This document shows positions 55,028 through 64,000 of a stretch of DNA of 64,000 bases, one piece after another. The notes under the pieces were generated by a model, which was not told where the DNA came from, made no database searches, and saw nothing but the letters and a program-made list of their open reading frames with translations. The position numbers and the translations under genes are program-made. The stretch spans positions 248,001 through 312,000 of the forward strand of contig NZ_JDUI01000001.1 of the NCBI RefSeq assembly GCF_000771405.1. Direction: 5' to 3'. Within the stretch, counting starts at the first letter, position 1. Each line of letters begins with the position of its first letter. The DNA comes from Bifidobacterium pullorum DSM 20433 (GTDB lineage: Bacteria > Actinomycetota > Actinomycetes > Actinomycetales > Bifidobacteriaceae).

Positions 55028-56392
55028 TCACTCGACCGTGTAGCCCTGCTGCTCGCCGTACTCCTTGAGCGCAGTCTCCCAGGAGGCGATGCCCTCCTCG
55101 AGCGTGATGGACTTGTCGGTGAAGGCGCCGCCGGCGTGGTCGGCGTAGACGTTGCGGGCGTTCACCTCGAACGGCAGGAACTTGTAGCCGGTGGAGACGT
55201 TGGCCGCCGCGGTGGCCAGGGCCTCGTTGAACTTCTGGCCGCCGAAGTACTCGTGCTCGTTGCCGTCGGAGTCGGTCAGGGCGGTCATGTTGAGGAAGTC
55301 CTCGGAGGCGAGGGTCTCGTTGTCGGCCGGGAAGGCACCACCTTCGACGCGCACGGCGACGCCGTCGGAGTTGTGGCAGGCGTACTCGACGAACTTGTAC
55401 GCGGCCTCGGCCTTGGCCGTGTCATCGGTGGCCAGGATGGCGAGCGAGGAACCGCCGTTCTCGGCGTTGGTCTCGGAGCCGTCGAGCGTCGGCATCTGGG
55501 CGATGCGCCACTTGCCGTCGCCGTCCGGGGCGCCGGAGAGCAGGTTGTACGGCATCCAGGCGCCGGTCAGCAGGGAGGCGATGGAGCCGTCGTTCAGGCC
55601 GCGGTTCCACTCGTCGGTCCAGCCGGCGGTCTTGGTGTCGATGAGGTCCTCGTCGATGAGCTTCTGCCAGAAGTCGATGAAGGCCTGGACGTTCTCATCG
55701 CCAGTCAGGTTGATCTTGACGGAGGTGCCGTCCTCGCCGGTCTCGAACGGGGTGGCGCCGGCCAGCCAGGTCATCGAGTCGAAGAAGCCGGCGTCGCCGG
55801 AGTCGGAGGTGATGTAGGAGCCGGTGGCGCGGACCTTCTTGGCGGCCTCATAGAAGTCGTCCCAGGTGCGGACCTCGTCCGGGTTCACGCCGGCCTCGTC
55901 CATGACGTCCTTGTTGTAGAACCAGGCCATCGGGCCGGAATCCATCGGCAGGGCGTAGACGCCGCCCTGGATGGCCACGGAGGCCCAGGTGCCCGGGGTG
56001 AAGAAGTCGGAGAACTCGTCGGCGCCGTACTCGGACATATCCTGCACATAGCCGCGGATCACGTACTCCGGCAGCGCGTAGTACTCGATCTGGGCGATGT
56101 CCGGGGCGCCGGAGCCGGCCTCCATCGCGTTGTTCAGCGCCTGGTACTCGGTGGTGTTGGTGCCGGCGTTGGTGATGGTGACCTTGATGTTCGGGTTCTC
56201 GGCCTCGAATCCTTCGACGGTGCGAGGCAGCGTGGAGTCCCACGACCAGACGGTCAGCTCGATCTGCTCGTCGCTGCCACTGGTGTCGCCGCCCTCGTTG
56301 CCGCCGGCGGTGTCGTTGCCGCCGCAGGCCGCGAACGGGAGGACCATGGCCGCGGCGCCGAGCAGGGCGATGATGCGCTTATTGAACTTCAT
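55028..56392 (-). CDS. Sugar ABC transporter substrate-binding lipoprotein (SBP_bac_1), paralogue 2
   Basis: 454 residues. Signal peptide ending LPFAAC (lipid-anchored Cys at about 23), a Gly/Asp/Ser-rich linker, then the binding domain with LTVWSWDSTLPRTVEGFEAENP, YALPMDSGPMAWFYN and LLTGAWMPYNLL. Probably binds arabinose- or galactose-containing oligosaccharides, given divergent GH51 and nearby GH42. Start 56392 behind AAGGAAGGAAG. Its promoter (-35 TTGCGT, 17-bp spacer, -10 TATCGT) is overlapped by a LacI-type operator. Confidence 0.93.
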   Translation of the reverse strand: MKFNKRIIALLGAAAMVLPFAACGGNDTAGGNEGGDTSGSDEQIELTVWSWDSTLPRTVEGFEAENPNIKVTITNAGTNTTEYQALNNAMEAGSGAPDIAQIEYYALPEYVIRGYVQDMSEYGADEFSDFFTPGTWASVAIQGGVYALPMDSGPMAWFYNKDVMDEAGVNPDEVRTWDDFYEAAKKVRATGSYITSDSGDAGFFDSMTWLAGATPFETGEDGTSVKINLTGDENVQAFIDFWQKLIDEDLIDTKTAGWTDEWNRGLNDGSIASLLTGAWMPYNLLSGAPDGDGKWRIAQMPTLDGSETNAENGGSSLAILATDDTAKAEAAYKFVEYACHNSDGVAVRVEGGAFPADNETLASEDFLNMTALTDSDGNEHEYFGGQKFNEALATAAANVSTGYKFLPFEVNARNVYADHAGGAFTDKSITLEEGIASWETALKEYGEQQGYTVE

Positions 56393-56457
56393 CGTTCTTC
56401 CTTCCTTTAGAGGTATCGACCGCGGGCCCGAACAGCTGGGCCCTGTCGTCACGTATG

Positions 56458-56489
56458 ACGATACCACATCAAAAATGTTTACGCAAACA
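56458..56489 (-). promoter_or_regulatory. Promoter of binding protein 2 with overlapping LacI operator
   Basis: Minus-strand -35 TTGCGT (56486-56481) and -10 TATCGT (56463-56458) with 17 bp between. The perfect dyad TGTTTACGCAAACA (56476-56489) covers the -35. The related site TGTTTGCGTTATCA lies before the permease operon (62546). Confidence 0.7.
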
Positions 56490-56536
56490 CAACGCGCGAC
56501 ACACCTCACAAACCCTAGTGAATTCAACAAAACAAC

Positions 56537-56559
56537 GATTACCGCAATCCGGTTATAAT
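56537..56559 (+). promoter_or_regulatory. Promoter region of abf GH51
   Basis: A consensus -10 TATAAT (56554-56559), 46 nt before the gene start; the -35 is weak. A small dyad GATT (56537-56540) with AATC (56546-56549) flanks ACCGC directly upstream and may be a second operator. Confidence 0.5.
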
Positions 56560-56605
56560 GAAAGGCGTCACCCTATTTAGGCAACGCAAACAAAGGAGTT
56601 TCCCT

Positions 56606-58174
56606 ATGACCGCAACCACTCATGCCGACGTGTCCGTCACCTTGGGCGGCGCCCGCGCGGTGGCCGACGTGCCGGCCCGCATGTTCGGATCCTTCGTCGA
56701 GCATCTCGGCCGCTGCGTCTACGGCGGCATCTACGAGCCGGACCACCCCACCGCGGACGACCAGGGCTTCCGCTCGGACGTGCTCGATCTGGTCCGCGAG
56801 CTCGGCGTGACCTGCGTGCGCTACCCCGGCGGCAACTTCGTCTCGAACTACAACTGGGAGGATGGCACCGGCCCGCGCGACCAGCGTCCGGTCCGCCGCG
56901 ACCTGGCCTGGCACTGCACCGAAACCAACGAGATGGGCATCGATGACTTCTACCGGTGGAGCCAGCGCGCCGGCACCGAGATCATGCTCGCCGTCAACAT
57001 GGGCACCCGAGGACTCAAGGCCGCGCTCGACGAGCTCGAATACGTCAACGGCGCCCCCGGCACCGCCTGGGCGGACCGCCGCGTGGCCAACGGCATCCCC
57101 GAACCGATGGGCGTGCGCATGTGGTGCATCGGCAACGAGATGGACGGCCCCTGGCAGGTCGGCCACATGACCCCCGAGGAATATGCGCTGGCGGTCGACA
57201 AGGTGGCGCATGCCATGAAGCTCGCCGAATCCGGTCTGGAACTCGTGGCCTGCGGATCGTCGAGCGCGCACATGCCGACCTTCGGCGAATGGGAGCGCAC
57301 GGTGCTCACCAAGGCCTACGACAATCTGGACTTCGTCTCCTGCCACGCCTACTACTATGAGCGCGGCGCGAAGAGCCTGCAGGATTATCTGGCCTCCTCC
57401 GAGGACATGGCCGGATTCATCGCCACGGTGGCCGCCTGCGCCGACGAGGCCAAGGCCGCCCACAACGGCGACCATGACATCGCCCTGAGCTTCGATGAGT
57501 GGGGCGTGTGGTATTCGGACGTGTGGAACCAGCAGGAGGCCGAGTGGAAGGCCGCCGCCAGCGAGGGGCTGCACCCGGAGCCGTGGCCGAAGGCCCCGCA
57601 CCTGCTGGAGGATATCTACTCGGCCGCGGACGCCGTGGTCGAGGGGTCGCTGATGATCACGCTGCTCAAGCACTGCGACCGTGTCCGTTCCGCCTCCCGC
57701 GCCCAGCTGGTCAACGTGATCGCGCCGATCATGGCCGAGGAGCACGGCCCGGCATGGCGGCAGACCGTGTTCTATCCGTTCGCCGAGGCCGCGCACCACG
57801 CCAAGGGCGCCGTCTTCGCGCCCGAGGTCGACGCGCCCGCCGTGCACACCGAGGCCTACGGCGACGTGGACGCCGTCGAGGCGGTCGTGACCTGGGACGA
57901 GGAGACGCGCGAGGGACTGCTGCTGGTGGTCAACCGTGACATCGCGTCCGCGCACACGCTGCACGTCGACCTGTCCACGCTGCCCGGAGCCGGGGCGGAC
58001 GCGCCGGCCGTCACCCATACGATGATGCTGCACGACGACGACCCGCATCGCCAGAACACGGCCGAGCAGCCGGATGCGGTCGTGCCGCAGCCGTTCGACG
58101 TCACCGCCGACGATGGACGGCTGTCGTTCGCGATGCCGGCGATCAGCTGGGCCGCGGTGCGGTTCACCGCGTAA
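56606..58174 (+). CDS. Alpha-L-arabinofuranosidase, GH51 (compact form)
   Basis: Cleaves terminal arabinofuranosyl residues from imported oligosaccharides. 522 residues. N-terminal GSFVEHLGRCVYGGIYEPDH, acid/base Glu178 in CIGNEMDGPWQ, nucleophile Glu298 in SFDEWGVWY, then the C-terminal jelly-roll. No signal peptide. Start 56606 because AAAGGAG lies 6 nt upstream; the ATG at 56558 is part of the -10 box. Divergent from binding protein 2 and sharing its control region; unlike the GH51 at 14483, this belongs to the common microbial AbfA type. Confidence 0.94.
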   Translation: MTATTHADVSVTLGGARAVADVPARMFGSFVEHLGRCVYGGIYEPDHPTADDQGFRSDVLDLVRELGVTCVRYPGGNFVSNYNWEDGTGPRDQRPVRRDLAWHCTETNEMGIDDFYRWSQRAGTEIMLAVNMGTRGLKAALDELEYVNGAPGTAWADRRVANGIPEPMGVRMWCIGNEMDGPWQVGHMTPEEYALAVDKVAHAMKLAESGLELVACGSSSAHMPTFGEWERTVLTKAYDNLDFVSCHAYYYERGAKSLQDYLASSEDMAGFIATVAACADEAKAAHNGDHDIALSFDEWGVWYSDVWNQQEAEWKAAASEGLHPEPWPKAPHLLEDIYSAADAVVEGSLMITLLKHCDRVRSASRAQLVNVIAPIMAEEHGPAWRQTVFYPFAEAAHHAKGAVFAPEVDAPAVHTEAYGDVDAVEAVVTWDEETREGLLLVVNRDIASAHTLHVDLSTLPGAGADAPAVTHTMMLHDDDPHRQNTAEQPDAVVPQPFDVTADDGRLSFAMPAISWAAVRFTA

Positions 58175-58180
58175 TCGGCA

Positions 58181-58252
58181 CGGGGCTCCCCCAACACGGC
58201 GAGCCCCGGATACGGCAGTGGGGAGGTTTCCCGTTCGGGAGACCTCCCCACT
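58181..58252. terminator. Tandem terminator hairpins between GH51 and GH42
   Basis: CGGGGCTC (58181-58188) with GAGCCCCG (58201-58208) after GH51, then a 17-bp hairpin (58217-58233 with 58236-58252, loop of 2, one mismatch) that suits the converging GH42 gene. Confidence 0.8.
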
Positions 58253-58275
58253 ATGGTTTCGACGCTTCGGCTACG

Positions 58276-60531
<2,256 letters not shown>

Positions 60532-60545
60532 CTATGTCGTCGGGC

Positions 60546-61556
60546 CTACTCCTTGACGGCGCCGGCGGCGAGGCCGGATTGCCAGTACTTCTGCAGGAGC
60601 AGGAACGCGATGACCAGGGGGATGATCGTGATCAGCGAACCGGTGATCACGAGGTTCTGGATCGCGGTGCCGCCCGCGGTGTTGGCCTGGTCTTTCCACT
60701 GGTTCAGACCGATCGTCAACGGGTACCAGTCCGCGTCCTTGAGCATGATCAACGGCAGGAAGTAGTTGTTCCACGTCGCCACGATCGTGAACAGGCTCGT
60801 GGTCACGATGCCCGGCGCCAGCAGGGGCAGGCTGACCTGGAAGAACGTGCGGAACTCGCCCGCACCATCCACCCGGGCGGCCTCCAGCAGCTCGGTCGGC
60901 ACGGCCTGCTCGCTGAAGATCCACATCAGGTACAAACCGAACGGCGAGATCAGGCTCGGGATGATCATCGCCCACGGCGTGTTCGTCAACCCCAGCTGGG
61001 CGAACAGGAGGAACTGCGGGACCGCCAACGCCGTGCCCGGCACGCTGATCGAGCCGATGATCACGGCGAACACGGCCTTGCGGCCCGGGAAGCGGAACTT
61101 CGCCAGCGCGTAGCCGCCCATGATCGCCAGCAGGGTCGCCCCGCCCGCGCCCACGACCACGTACAGGATCGTGTTCAGGAACCAGCGGGCGAAGATCCCG
61201 TCCTGGTAGGTGAACACCGTCCTGATGTTGTCCCACAGGCTGAACTCGCCGCCGAACCACAGGCCGAACGTGCTGGTGAAATCCGCCTGCGACTTCGTCG
61301 CGTTGATCACCAGGTACACGAACGGGAACAGGCAGTAGATCGCGAACAACGAGCACAACACGGTCATCAGGGTCGAACGGCGCGGGTTGGCCACGTTCGC
61401 GAACCCGGACCTGGCGGCCCTCTTGCGTTCCGCGGCCTCGTCGCGCGCGACCCGCCTCTGCCTTTCCCTCTCCGCCTTCCTGGCGGCCCTCTCCTGCTCG
61501 CGGAGCGCGCGCGCCGTCGCGCGGCGGTCCATCGCATCACTCGTCGCGTTCGTCAT
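60546..61556 (-). CDS. Sugar ABC transporter permease (MalG type)
   Basis: 336 residues: a long, highly charged Arg/Glu/Ala-rich cytoplasmic N-terminus (about 50, probably helical or coiled), a first helix (LMTVLCSLFAIYCLFPFVYL), and a BPD_transp_1 domain with the EAARVDGAGEFRTFFQVSLP coupling loop. Overlaps the MalF-type gene by 4 nt (ATGA). The ATPase is not encoded here; bifidobacteria usually share a common MsiK-like one. Confidence 0.93.
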   Translation of the reverse strand: MTNATSDAMDRRATARALREQERAARKAERERQRRVARDEAAERKRAARSGFANVANPRRSTLMTVLCSLFAIYCLFPFVYLVINATKSQADFTSTFGLWFGGEFSLWDNIRTVFTYQDGIFARWFLNTILYVVVGAGGATLLAIMGGYALAKFRFPGRKAVFAVIIGSISVPGTALAVPQFLLFAQLGLTNTPWAMIIPSLISPFGLYLMWIFSEQAVPTELLEAARVDGAGEFRTFFQVSLPLLAPGIVTTSLFTIVATWNNYFLPLIMLKDADWYPLTIGLNQWKDQANTAGGTAIQNLVITGSLITIIPLVIAFLLLQKYWQSGLAAGAVKE

Positions 61557-62470
61557 TTCATCTGCTCCTTCATGCTGTTGAGCTGCACCGCGTACGCGAT
61601 CGCCATCGTGATCACCGCCATCACGATCGCCATCGCCGCCGCGTAGTTGCTCTGGTTACCGCTGAAGCTCAGGTTGTACGCGTACATGTTCGGCGTGTAA
61701 TACGTCGTGATCGCGTTGCCCGGCACCATGTTCTGCAGGATGTTCGGCTCGTTGAACAACTGGAACGAACCGATGATCGAGAAGATCACCGTGATCGCCA
61801 ACGAACCCCGAAGCTCCGGCAGCTTGATGCTCTTGACGATCTGCCACTCCGACGCCCCGTCGATCGACGCCGCCTCGTACAGGCTGTGCGGGATCGTCGA
61901 CAGGCTCGAATAGAAGATCAGCATGTTGTAGCCCACGAACTCCCACGTCACGATGTTCCCGATGCTCGCCAGCAGCACGTCCGGGCTCAGCACGTCGATG
62001 TTCGTGCCCAAAAGGTCGTTCAGCGACCCGACCAGACCGTACTTCGACCCGTACATGAACCCCCAGATCATCGTCGAGACCACCGCCGGCACGCCATACG
62101 GCAGGAACGTCGAGATCCGGAAGAACTTCGCCCCATGCAGCTTCATGCTGTCGATGCACAAAGCCATCACCGCCGAGAAGAACAACATGATCGGCACCTG
62201 CACGATCGTGAACAACGCCACCCGGCCGCACGACGCCCAGAACTGATCATCCCCGAACAAACGCAGGTAGTTGTCGATCCCGACGAACACCGTGCCGCCC
62301 ACCATACGCTTCTCATAGAACGAGATATAGATCGCATAGAAGATCGGGATGATGAACACCAGAACGAACACCACCGCGAACGGCCACATGAACTTCCAAC
62401 CACGCCAATCAGGCTTATGCTTATTCACCCGCACCGTGCCGGACGATGCGGATGGGCTTGCCGCTGTCAT
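61553..62470 (-). CDS. Sugar ABC transporter permease (MalF type)
   Basis: 305 residues, six helices, with DNYLRLFGDDQFW in the first periplasmic loop and the coupling loop EAASIDGASEWQIVKSIKLP. First gene of the permease pair. Start 62470 with AAGGAGAGGG upstream; the frame runs to 62821. A LacI-type operator and a -10 TATTAT lie 76-94 nt upstream. Confidence 0.93.
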   Translation of the reverse strand: MTAASPSASSGTVRVNKHKPDWRGWKFMWPFAVVFVLVFIIPIFYAIYISFYEKRMVGGTVFVGIDNYLRLFGDDQFWASCGRVALFTIVQVPIMLFFSAVMALCIDSMKLHGAKFFRISTFLPYGVPAVVSTMIWGFMYGSKYGLVGSLNDLLGTNIDVLSPDVLLASIGNIVTWEFVGYNMLIFYSSLSTIPHSLYEAASIDGASEWQIVKSIKLPELRGSLAITVIFSIIGSFQLFNEPNILQNMVPGNAITTYYTPNMYAYNLSFSGNQSNYAAAMAIVMAVITMAIAYAVQLNSMKEQMK

Positions 62471-62545
62471 ATCCTCACCCTCTCCTTCGAAGGAAATGCC
62501 GCGGACGACTCCGGTTCTTCCCGGAAACCTCCTCGGCCTGAAAAA

Positions 62546-62586
62546 TGTTTGCGTTATCATAATACCACCATCCGCGCCATTGTCCA
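62546..62586 (-). promoter_or_regulatory. Promoter and LacI operator of the permease operon
   Basis: Minus-strand -35 TGGACA (62586-62581), 16-bp spacer, -10 TATTAT (62564-62559), immediately followed by TGATAACGCAAACA (62559-62546), a half-degenerate copy of the dyad before binding protein 2. Suggests repression by the adjacent LacI protein. Confidence 0.65.
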
Positions 62587-62666
62587 CTTCGTGTCGCCCC
62601 TCCCCTGCGGGAACATGCGGTACAATGGTGACGAAAACAATGTAGTTCTCACACAATGGGGGCATC

Positions 62667-63677
62667 ATGGAACGTTCATCGGCGTCCATGCAGGACGTGG
62701 CCAGAGAGGCAGGGGTATCGCCCCAGACCGTCTCCCGCGTGGCCAACGGCAGCAATGCGGTACGCCCCGAAACCAGGCAACGCGTCGAGGCCGCCATGGA
62801 AAAGCTCGGATACCGCCCCAACTACGCGGCACGCGCGCTGAAGCACGGCCAGTTCAAGAACATCGGCGTCGTGCTGTTCAACATGACCACCTTCGGCAAC
62901 GCCCGCATCCTGAACGGCATCGTCGAAGCCGCCGAAGACGATGGTTACGCTACCACGCTGGTCACCATCGGTCACGGCCACGTCAAGACGTTGCAGGCCA
63001 TCGCCGAACGGATGAAACAGCTGCCGGTGGACGGCGTCATCATCGCCATGCAGGACCGCATCGCCGATTTCGACGATTTCGTACCGCCCAAGGAACTGCC
63101 TTTCGTGCTCATCAACGAGAGCGCGGCCAACCACTGCCCTACCATCGACGCCGACCAGTACGGCTGTTCCACCGCCGCCGTGGATTACCTGCTCAGCAAA
63201 GGACACCGCACCGTATACCACATCGCAGGCCCCTCGACCTCGCTGGCCGCGTGCAGCCGCGCCCGAGGCTGGCGCGAGGCGCTGGAGCAGTTCGGAGTGC
63301 CCATCCCCCCGACCTATGTCGGCGACTGGGGCGCGGACAGCGGGTATCAGGCGGGTTTGGCGCTGGCCCACGAACCGGGGTGCACCGCGGTGTACGCGGC
63401 CAACGACCAGATGGCGTACGGCGCGATTCTGGGACTGCAGGCGGCAGGCAAGCGTGTACCCGAGGACGTCAGCATCATCGGCGTGGACGATTCGCTGGCC
63501 GAGACGGTGCCGCGGCTGAACCTGACCACGATGCGCATGAAATTCGAACAGCTGGGCCGCGAGGCGTATCTGATGGTCCGCAGGATATGCGACGGCGAGC
63601 ATGTGCCGGTCGGCGTCAAAACCGTCATCCCCACCGAGCTGATCGAACGCGGTTCGGTACGCGAGATCAACGACTGA
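62667..63677 (+). CDS. LacI-family transcriptional repressor of the oligosaccharide island
   Basis: 336 residues: N-terminal HTH ([20 protein letters not shown]) with the hinge-helix [12 protein letters not shown], then a periplasmic-binding-like sensor domain with [14 protein letters not shown] and [10 protein letters not shown]. Divergent from the permease operon and probably binds the TGTTTnCGnnAACA-type sites before it and before binding protein 2. Stop overlaps the convergent RluA-like gene's stop by 11 nt. Confidence 0.93.
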   Translation: MERSSASMQDVAREAGVSPQTVSRVANGSNAVRPETRQRVEAAMEKLGYRPNYAARALKHGQFKNIGVVLFNMTTFGNARILNGIVEAAEDDGYATTLVTIGHGHVKTLQAIAERMKQLPVDGVIIAMQDRIADFDDFVPPKELPFVLINESAANHCPTIDADQYGCSTAAVDYLLSKGHRTVYHIAGPSTSLAACSRARGWREALEQFGVPIPPTYVGDWGADSGYQAGLALAHEPGCTAVYAANDQMAYGAILGLQAAGKRVPEDVSIIGVDDSLAETVPRLNLTTMRMKFEQLGREAYLMVRRICDGEHVPVGVKTVIPTELIERGSVREIND

Positions 63678-64000
63678 CGTCGGGCTCCGTCCGGGATCGG
63701 CATCCCAGCGGCATCCGGGAAACGAATTCTCGATGCTCGCCCGTGACGGGATCGTCGAATTCCAGACTGCGCGCCACCAGTTCCAGCGGCCGGCTGAAAT
63801 CATCGTAGGTCCGCGTCGTGATCGCTGGATACAGGTCGTCTCCGACGATCGGCATGCCCAATGATGCCATGTGCACGCGCAGCTGATGGGTTTTGCCGGT
63901 ATGCGGCCGCAGCACGTATCGCGCGAGGCGCCGCCGTCCCGACGCATCCGCCGAGGACCAGGCATGGCGTTCGATGAAGGTCTGGGCGTTCGCCACACCC
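63667..64000 (-). CDS. RluA-family pseudouridine synthase, C-terminal part (cut by window end)
   Basis: Modifies uridines in rRNA or tRNA. Only the last 110 residues are in the window; the frame is open to its edge. The conserved family segment [19 protein letters not shown], followed by [11 protein letters not shown], is visible. The catalytic Asp lies upstream, outside the window. Which RluA subgroup cannot be told. Confidence 0.85.
   Translation of the reverse strand, partial: GVANAQTFIERHAWSSADASGRRRLARYVLRPHTGKTHQLRVHMASLGMPIVGDDLYPAITTRTYDDFSRPLELVARSLEFDDPVTGEHREFVSRMPLGCRSRTEPDVSR

Overview
The window is GC-rich chromosomal DNA (roughly 65% GC by eye) that reads as a Bifidobacterium or close relative. 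The grounds are actinobacterial-type proteins, many glycoside hydrolases with LacI/MalFG-type transporters, luxS, a putative ECF importer, and purE-purK and alr-dgt-dnaG gene orders. No rRNA, prophage, IS element, CRISPR array or replication origin was seen. About 48 protein genes (two cut by the window edges, one truncated, one broken) and one tRNA are supported. Most other long open frames are antisense shadows produced by high GC.

Layout. 1-12.2 kb: the end of purD; an SDR + aldehyde dehydrogenase pair; an LtaS-like phosphoglycerol transferase; a purE-purK-zur-znuA run in which the zinc regulator sits 6 nt behind purK; a quinone-reductase-like MDR; and a DXS-like synthase. 12.2-14.4 kb: tRNA-Arg(TCT) followed by gene debris: a short orphan wing-helix-like ORF, a frameshifted gene remnant, and an N-terminally truncated ATPase-like regulator. 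14.5-16.8 kb: a large GH51 arabinofuranosidase.

16.9-24.0 kb: a phosphonate unit. It has an RpiR regulator, an ABC ATPase, a single 954-residue protein that fuses both permease halves to the substrate-binding protein, PhnW and PhnX. Together these would import 2-aminoethylphosphonate and cleave it to acetaldehyde and phosphate. 24.2-27 kb: an alpha/beta hydrolase under a MerR regulator with a textbook 19-bp spacer promoter, then an XRE + DUF2975 pair. 27.1-39.8 kb: housekeeping genes, all on the minus strand: dnaG, dgt, alr, a GNAT, luxS, recQ, a CBS-type cysteine synthase and a UvrA-like ATPase.

40-53.3 kb: a CmpB-type membrane protein, a GH120 beta-xylosidase, a complete ECF importer (S, T, fused A-A), a five-gene dipeptide/oligopeptide ABC operon, and type III pantothenate kinase. 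53.3-63.7 kb: an arabinose/galactose-oligosaccharide island with two paralogous sugar-binding lipoproteins, GH51, GH42, a MalG/MalF-type permease pair and a LacI repressor. Operator-like sites occur in both control regions. The window ends inside an RluA-family pseudouridine synthase.

The most unusual non-coding signal is a set of long palindromes. At least three sequence families occur more than once in the window (cores near 8965/25927/27091/52439, 21858/33393, and 41311/46973). There are also singletons at 12633, 24085-24220 (three hairpins on an exact 52-bp period), 39837, and one inside the coding sequence of the uvrA-like gene (38136). The phosphonate locus with its permease-binding-protein fusion and these repeat families are the best candidates for something not well described.
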